In this document: positions 57,197 to 64,000 of the stretch, in pieces
Layout of the letters: the number at the start of each line of letters is the position of its first letter
Position numbering within the stretch: position 1 is the first letter of the stretch
Assembly: GCA_949358305.1 (NCBI GenBank)
Contig: OX442319.1
Coordinates: forward strand, 9,796,001-9,860,000
Direction of reading: 5' to 3'
Origin: Strigamia acuminata
Taxonomy: Eukaryota > Arthropoda > Chilopoda > Geophilomorpha > Linotaeniidae
Length of the DNA stretch: 64,000 bases
Position numbers and translations under genes: made by a program
Notes under the pieces: model-generated
Database searches by the model: none
The model's input: only the letters and a program-made list of their open reading frames with translations
Told to the model about the DNA's origin: nothing

Positions 57197-57500
57197 TAAG
57201 CTTGTTAACGGATCGGATCGGTGCGGATCCACGGGTAATCCGCATCCGATCCGAATCTCGCGGATTGCCGAAAAAGCAATCCGATCCGATCCGTGCGGAT
57301 GAACCGCACAATCCGGATCGATCTTCGTCCAATCCGATCCGATCCGCGGATACGTCGGATCGATTTGCGGATTTAATTCTTTTTTTGCTTGTTTTTTTCC
57401 AGACTTTAATTCAATTTAGATTTACCAAATTTACCAAATCCGATCCGATCCGATCCGATCCGCGGATTGGCGGATGGGTCGGATCGGATTAACAAGCTTA
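57197..57500. mobile_element. 304-bp hAT-like MITE filled with ggatc repeats
   Basis: The direct repeat gtttttaa (8 bp) lies at 57189-57196 and 57501-57508. The ends taagcttgttaa and ttaacaagctta are inverted. The interior is an irregular array of ggatcggatc/gatccgatcc words arranged so the two halves are largely complementary. An 8-bp target duplication fits hAT transposons. The uninterrupted site (tttttaatgtggcaataaaa) exists at 46771. Confidence 0.8.
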
Positions 57501-57675
57501 GTTTTTAATGTGGCAATAAAATAAATTTGAACACGAAAAAAATTTACAACTCATTTCAATCAATTTACTCTTGTGTTTTATAACAATCTGCAAATTAATT
57601 GTTTTTTTATTTATAAAAAAGTGTTTGCAATTACATAAGTACAAGAGAAAGCCGCTTTCTAACAATGAAATGAAG

Positions 57676-57900
57676 TCATTCTGTTACGTACTTGCAATAA
57701 CAGCTATTGTATAAATCATACGTATTACCAACATCATTATCAATATGATTATTGTCATTACACGTAAACAATAAGTCGTTGTCAAGTTTCTTTACTTGAC
57801 AACCTTTGAAATAAAAGACCAGTTGCAACCCAAAATCTAGAGTGTGTACACGTTCTTCTACGACTTTCCCAAAGAAGGCATCATGGATTTTAGAATCCAA
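57676..57900 (-). other. Small conserved minus-strand frame, copy 2
   Basis: Partner of 54115-54324, with HTLDFGLQLVFYFKGCQVKK and the same YCKYVTE end. It lies in the same place relative to the LRR gene downstream, so it belongs to the duplication unit of copies 5 and 6. Confidence 0.4.
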
Positions 57901-58030
57901 ATCGGGAGTTTAAAGAGTCACATCAACTATGAAGACAGTTGTTAAATGCAAACACAACACATTCTTCATTGGATTCATCTAGATTGGAATTAGGCTTACA
58001 CGTGATTAGTAGTCTATACTAGTAGAAGAA

Positions 58031-60238
58031 ATGATTCCAACGTTAAAGTCTTTGACCTTAAAAGTGGTCGCAGATTTTTTGTTTGATGCTCTTAAAATTA
58101 AACCTCCATCATCGGAATCAATATTAGGGGCAGGTAGGTGGAAATTTAAATAAAAATAAAATTAGTTTTTCGGTATTTAATTTTCTATTCCAGATTTGTA
58201 CTACAAAACGGATGAATTCAATATTTCTGATTTACAAATGGAGTCAGACAACTTAGAAATAACTTTTCGAGTATTAATAGAATATTTGAGTTTGCGTAAG
58301 TATTTATTTTATAGTAATAAGTATATAATTTTCTACATTATTTTCTACATTTATTCTTGCAGTCACAATAACGTCGAAACTGGACCTCGCGCATGTTTTA
58401 AGTACCGGTAGACATTACGAATGGTACAATTTATTTCATCTCTTGCTCATGATAGAAATGGGACTTCCCCATCTCGCCGAGAACCAGTGTATTCACTTGA
58501 GCAGAAATTTGAACCGCATAAACTTGCTTAAATTTGGGAAAAATGTAACACTGATAAGATCAGAAAAATGAAAAATATCAATTATCGATATTGATTGACA
58601 GCAATTTTGGTATCTTCGTTTAATTTCCAACTGGTATGACTTATTCCTGGTAGATAAGACACGAAAATTGCAGCACAGTGAAAACTTACTGAGATGAATG
58701 TCAAATTCAACCATAATAAACCAATTAATGATAAAACCCAACCCTGCAGTTGCCATTACAGTTTTCACTGTCGTGTGAATTTAATTATTCAGTTGAAAAT
58801 CAAACGAATATAACAAAACTGCTGTCAATCAATACCGGTCGTTGGTTTTTTTCATTTTTCTGATTTTCTGTCGAAATATCCACTCTGTTTTAGAAATTAT
58901 TTTTTTTTTCTTTTCTATTTTTCGAAATAGACCGTCAAGTCGATATGCTTTCGAGATCAAATGATTTATAAATACCCGGCCTGCCACGGATTCACACCAA
59001 TGGAAACTGTACAGTTTTTCTTAACATCTTTTCCATACTTGCAAGAAATAACAGCGTGGGGAAGCAACGACGAACCCTTCGACGACCGCATGCTGTTTTT
59101 GATATCTAAATCGTGTCCACATTTGAAGAAGCTAAACCTAAGAGTTCTCCCTGGTGTAACGGATCAAGGAATAGAGTTTCTTTACTCACCGCAATCGGTG
59201 ACGAAAGAGTTGGCGGAATTGAGGGTTTGGCGTTCACACGTGACTGCACGTGGAGCCGAAAGAGCCTTAACTCACTTGCCGTGTCTCGAATTCCTACAGT
59301 GCAGCAATGATGAGGACACAATTCGTCTTCTGAAATCCTTGTCGGAACAAGAGTTGATGTTCGTCGGCTTCAAAGAAATGTCAATAACCTTTACACAACA
59401 AAGGACGGAAGAAATCTACAACTGCGACAATTTGCTTCCCAAACTCCCGCAGATTTTCCCAAATTTACGCTCCCTCGAAATCAGAGCATACTTGGACAAG
59501 GAAACACAATGCCTACTTCACTTGCGATCTTTACCAAAAATTGAAAACTTACGTGTTATGCTGCTACATGCCAACACCAGGATGAATTTATTCCCATGCG
59601 TTAACTATACTTCCCACACCAATTTCCCTCCGACAATGAACAATTTGACGGAGCTCCATTTAGATAATTGCAATCTCTGTATCCATTCAATGTTAAACGC
59701 CACACCGAGTCTCCAGTCTTTGACCATTAGCGACGTGACCGATTTGGGATGCACTCACGGTAATGAAAACACTATGATCAATTCGAGTGTTATTCATTTA
59801 TCACTATCAGGCACGAGGGATGCTGAAACTGGAACTGAATCAGTAATGCAGAAATGTCTGAACTTGTGTCCCTGTATCAGAACCTTGTATTTGAATGGAT
59901 ATGGCGAAAGGCAGTTCAGGACGAACAGTGTGAATGTTAAAAATCTAACACATCTGTGTCTGGATGAGATGTATGTGCATATGGAAACTGCTGTATGTTT
60001 AGCGGAGAACTGTGAACAGTTACAAGTGCTTAATTTGATTGATCAGTCACCAAGAAGCGAGGAAGCCGTGTGGTTACAAAATCACATTCCCTGTGTTAAA
60101 GTTATGCATTGTGATGCCCGTGGAGTTGCTTGGTTTGAAGATGAAAAGATTTCATGTTGTTTATGTGAGGCGTACGAAGACCGGTGTGTGAGTGGAGTCA
60201 ATAGTGGGCGCCACAGGTCGGGTTGTAATAAAAACTGA
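58031..60238 (+). CDS. LRR family gene, copy 6 (altered C-terminus)
   Basis: Exons 58031-58133, 58194-58295, 58363-58544 and 58931-60238; about 564 aa. Exon 1 is the most divergent (LFDALKIKPPSSESILG). LRR units as in the family (CPHLKKLNLRVLPGVTDQGI, TARGAERALTHLPCLEFL). After WFEDEKISCCLCEAYE, which lacks the usual Pro, the sequence departs into a unique tail (DRCVSGVNSGRHRSGCNKN) before the stop; the usual tail region is displaced by about 70 bp of foreign sequence (60190-60310), after which family 3' sequence resumes at about 60315. Confidence 0.7.
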
Positions 60239-60507
60239 ACTTGAGTTATCATCAAGCCACGCGTATCGTCTCACGATCACTCATTCACTTTACACAACTT
60301 ACGAGGTGACTATTACCTGATTAAATTAATATCCACTTAATTTTGTCAGACACAGTAGTTCATTGAATTTTTTAAATTACTTAAGGATTAAAGTTGTGTA
60401 ATTCTGATATTGCCAAGGAGATCTATCAATTCAATAAGTTTTGTGTTTTTTGGGAGAGAATGATTTAAGTATAGTTATTTAGTATTTATACGTTTGTATG
60501 TTAAAAA

Positions 60508-61997
60508 ATGGAACCGGACACATTAGAAATTATTTTTGAAATGTTAATTGAATACTTTTGCTTGTGTACGTATTTATTTCAGTAATACGTATATAATTTT
60601 CTACATTAGTTTCTATATTTATTCTTGTAGCCACAAGTTTGAAACTGGACTTTGCGCACGTTTTAAATACACATTACGAATCGTACAATTTATTCCATCT
60701 ACTGCTCATGATCGAAATGGGATTACACCATCTCGACGACAACCAGTGTATTCACTTGAGCAGAAATTTGAGCCGCATAAATTTGCTTAAATTTGGGAAA
60801 AATGTAACATTGATAAGATCAGAAAAATGATATTGATTGACAGCAATTTTGCTATCTTCGTTTAATTTCCAACTGGTATGACTTATTCCTGGTAGATAAG
60901 AAACGAAAATTGCGCGTGATTTTCAAGCATTATTTACCAAGAATAAGTCATATCAGTTTAAAATCCACCGAACATAACAAATCGCTGTGAATCAATACCG
61001 CTCGTTGGTTTTTTTCATTTTTCTGATTTTCTGTGGAAAAATCCACTCCGTTTTAGAAATTAATATCTTTTTTTTTCCATTTTTCGAAATAGAGCGTAAA
61101 AGCGCTCTCTTTTCCCTATGAACACAAATATAAACTTTCCGGCCTGCAACGGATTAACACCCATTGAAACTATAGAATTTTTCATAAAATCTTTTCCACA
61201 CCTGCAAGAAATCACAGCTTCAACGACCACACGCTGTTTTTCATATCTAAATCTTGCCCGCATTTGAAGAAGCTGATGCTGTTTACCCCCGGTGTAACAT
61301 CAAAGAATCGAGTTTCTTTACTCCCCTCAATCGGTGACGAAAGAGTTGGTGGAATTGGCGGTCTACACTCTCTACAGCACACAGGTGACTGCAAGTGGAG
61401 CCGAAAGAGCTTTAACGCACTTGACCTGTCTCGAATTCCTAGAGTGCAGCAATAATACGGACACAATTCGTCTTCTGAAATCCCTGTCAAAGCAAGAGTT
61501 GGTGTTCGTTGGGTTCAAAGAAATGTCACTAAGCCTTTCAGATGAGACGGAAGAAATCTACAACTGCGACAACTTGTTTCCCAAACACCCCCAGATCTTC
61601 CCAAATGTACGCCTCCTCGAAATCGAAGACGACTTGGACAAGGAAACAGATTGCTTACTTCACTTGCGATCTTTAGTAAAAATTGAAAAAGTACATCTCT
61701 ATGCCAGTATAAATTTGTTTCCATGCGATATCTACTTACCACACCAATTTTCCTCCAAACATGAACAATTTGACGGAACTCCTTTTAAGTTTTTGTAATC
61801 TCTGTATCCATTCAATGTTAAACGCCACACCGAGTCTACAGTCTTTGACCATTAAGCACGTGACCGATTTGGGATGCACTCACAGTTATGATAAAACTGC
61901 CATGATCAATTCGAGTGTTGTTCATTTCTATGCAGTGACTTATCAAAGTGAAACAGTAATGCAGCAATTTCCAGGCTTGTGTCCTAACCTAAATTAA
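60508..61997 (+). pseudogene. LRR family copy 7, decayed
   Basis: Exon 1 is absent and exon 2 survives in part (about 60508-60565, EPDTLEIIFEMLIEY). Exon 3 is intact (60631-60803). Exon 4 (from 61093) has an extra base in cttccgg near 61137, deletions near 61218 and 61290, a further frameshift near 61740, and ends at a stop (CPNLN) at 61995-61997, far short of the C-terminal tail. Confidence 0.8.
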
Positions 61998-62429
61998 CAG
62001 GCGCTTTACGTGGTTTCAAACCAGTGCAACAACATCTAGATTAAATAATCTAAAAAAAGAAAAGTTGTCTTAGAGTTAAACTTACATCCGTTGATACCAA
62101 CACCCCACAATTTTATCAACTGTTGAATTAGGCCTCGCGAAAAGCTTAGTTGCTTGGTTGCTTAGTTGCTTGTTGAGTATGGTAATCCATAAGTGCGATC
62201 CTAATTTTCATACAAACTGATGTTATCCAACAATTGTAGTATGGCCTCTACAGGTCTCCGTATATGGCAACACGAAAATCAAAATAGAAAACAGAAGAAT
62301 AAAAAACAAACTGCAATTAAATTTAATAAACGAAGAAAAGTTGGAAAAAAAAGTTGTAGAAATAAATTAAAAATTCAAACGACCAAGTTTTTTAGATTTT
62401 ATCCTTTCATCTCGCTTTTGACCAATGTC

Positions 62430-62666
62430 CAGGAAGGCATCCTAATTCAGTCGGAGGATGCGGAAGATGCTGCGGGACGATCAGATCTCGATGTCCGAGA
62501 CACGGTGCCCATTATCCGGTACCGAGTAGTGGAAAAACCGGTCGTAACCGATCGAGAAATATTAATTAAAAGCAGAGAACGAAACAATCGAAGCAAACGC
62601 AACGAAAATCATTCAAATGTGAAAAATCAGTCAAATAAATTTGAACAATTAATTAAGTACAAGTGA
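62430..62666 (+). pseudogene. PRCC-like fragment, copy 5
   Basis: Carries the block ILIQSEDAEDAAGRSDLDV to EKPVVTDREILIKSRE with the correct frame at the position where copies 1 and 4 lost a base, then diverges (SKRNENHSNVKN). The upstream N-terminal block is replaced by unrelated AT-rich sequence. Confidence 0.45.
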
Positions 62667-62764
62667 AAGCCGCTTTCTAACAATGAAAGAAAGTTTAGTC
62701 CTTGTTCATTCGATTCATCTAGATTGGAATTAGGCTTACACATGATAAGTAGTTTATAAAATAA

Positions 62765-64000
62765 ATGATTCCAACGTTAGAGTCTTTGGCCTTAAAAGTG
62801 GTCGCAGATCTTCTGTGGGCTGCTCTTGAAGTTAGAAATCCATCATTGGAACGTATATTAGGGAAAAGTAGGTCGAAAATTTAAATAAAAATAAAATTAG
62901 TTATTCGGTATCTAATTGATTGTCTATTTCAGAAGTGTACGACGAACTGGATGATTTAAATATTTGTGATTTGCAAATGGAGCCAGACAACTTAGAAATA
63001 ACTTTTCGAGTATTAATAGAATATTTGAGTTTGCGTAAGTATTTATTTTAGTAATACGTATATAATTGTATACATTATTTTCTACATTTATTCTTGCAGC
63101 CACAAGTTTGAAACTCGACCTCGCGAACGTTTTAAATACAAATTACGAATCGTACAATTTATTCCATCTATTGCTGATGATAGAAATGGGATTTCATCAT
63201 CTCGACGAGAACCAGTGTATTCACTTGAGCAGAAATTTGAGCCGCATAAACTTGCTGAAATCTGGGAAAAAAGTAACATTGATACGATTAGAAAAATGAC
63301 AGCAATTTTGCTACCTTCATTTAAATTCCAACTGGCATGACTTATTCCTGGTAGATAAGACACGCAAATTGCACCACAGTGAAAACTGACTGAGATGTTG
63401 GTCAAACATCAAATTCAACCATAATAAACCAACTTATGATAAAATCCAACCCTGCAGCTGCCATGTCAGTTTTCACAATCGTGTGATTTTCATTATTTAC
63501 CAGGAATAAGTCATATCAGATAAAATTCAGACGAATATAACAAAACCGCTGTCAATCAATACCGGTCGTTGGTTTTTTTCATTTCGTTTTAGAAATTAAT
63601 TTTTTTTCTTTTCCATGCTTCGAAATAGACCGTCAAGTCGTTTTTCTTTCTATGTCACTATGTATATAAATTTCCGGCTTACAACGGATGCACACCAGTG
63701 GAAACTGTACAGTTTTTCATTACATCTTTTCCATACCTGCAAGAAATCACCGCGAGTGGACCCCCCGACGAAACCTTCGACGACCACATGCTGTTTTTTA
63801 TATCTAAATCGTGTCCACATTTGAAGACGCTGATGCTGCATTATTTCCCTGGTATAACGGATCAAGGAGTAGAGTTTCTTTACTCACCACAATCGGTGAC
63901 GAAAGAGTTGGTGCAATTGGGGGTCTGGCGAACAAACGTGACGGCAAGTGGAGCCGAAAAAGCCTTAACGCACTTGACTCGTCTCGAATTCCTAGAGTGC
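62765..64000 (+). CDS. LRR family gene, copy 8 (runs off the window)
   Basis: Exons 62765-62867, 62933-63034, 63100-63272 and 63629 onward, cut by the window end; about 250 residues are visible with phases consistent. Exon 1 reads MIPTLESLALKVVADLLWAA. Exon 4 begins with the usual TVKSFF and has CPHLKTLMLHYFPGITDQGV and ASGAEKALTHLTRLEFLEC. No damage seen so far; completeness cannot be judged. Confidence 0.7.

Overview
This is eukaryotic, AT-rich DNA, most likely from an arthropod. Coding exons are split by short GT-AG introns (about 55-90 bp), and transposable elements, minisatellites and broken gene copies are everywhere. The arthropod guess rests on a Dscam-type Ig/FN3 receptor, short CCTAA (TTAGG) telomere-like runs and a copia element primed by internal initiator tRNA-Met sequence. 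Species is not determined. Nothing looks bacterial: no operons or ribosome binding sites.

Both flanks (about 0.4-8 kb and 46-64 kb) belong to one tandemly duplicated family. The repeat unit is a broken fragment of an unrelated nuclear-protein gene (possibly PRCC-like) followed by a four-exon leucine-rich-repeat (LRR) gene. Eight LRR copies are visible. Five have complete open gene models (944-3175, 4923-7718, 49161-51932, 54449-56685, 58031-60238), one runs off the window end (62765-64000), and two are pseudogenes (46993-48050, 60508-61997). All share a conserved N-terminal module in exons 1-3, a large LRR exon 4 and a cysteine-rich C-terminal tail. Copies differ by indels, an in-frame LRR-unit duplication, altered tails and intron-borne transposons.

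The middle (about 8-46 kb) is a patchwork dropped between LRR units. It holds three partial Rad23 copies; a young, apparently intact Ty1/copia retrotransposon with identical LTRs (13935-18708); several copies of an unnamed repeat family carrying minisatellites and a conserved GC-rich inverted-repeat core; a decayed 3' part of a Dscam gene (21.05-27.04 kb, minus strand) whose Ig10 exon is split by a 2.9-kb genomic fragment of BRCA1 containing the BRCT region; a nearly intact mitochondrial ribosomal protein S7 gene (32402-33393, minus strand) with one apparent single-base frameshift; and many tandem repeats and MITE-like inverted-repeat elements.

The genes do not form a pathway. The window records a rapidly duplicating LRR family plus repeated capture and decay of genomic gene fragments. 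Capture must have been DNA-mediated, because the Rad23, BRCA1 and Dscam pieces keep their introns. Exon coordinates were read by eye from splice consensus and alignment between copies, so they carry an error of a few bases.
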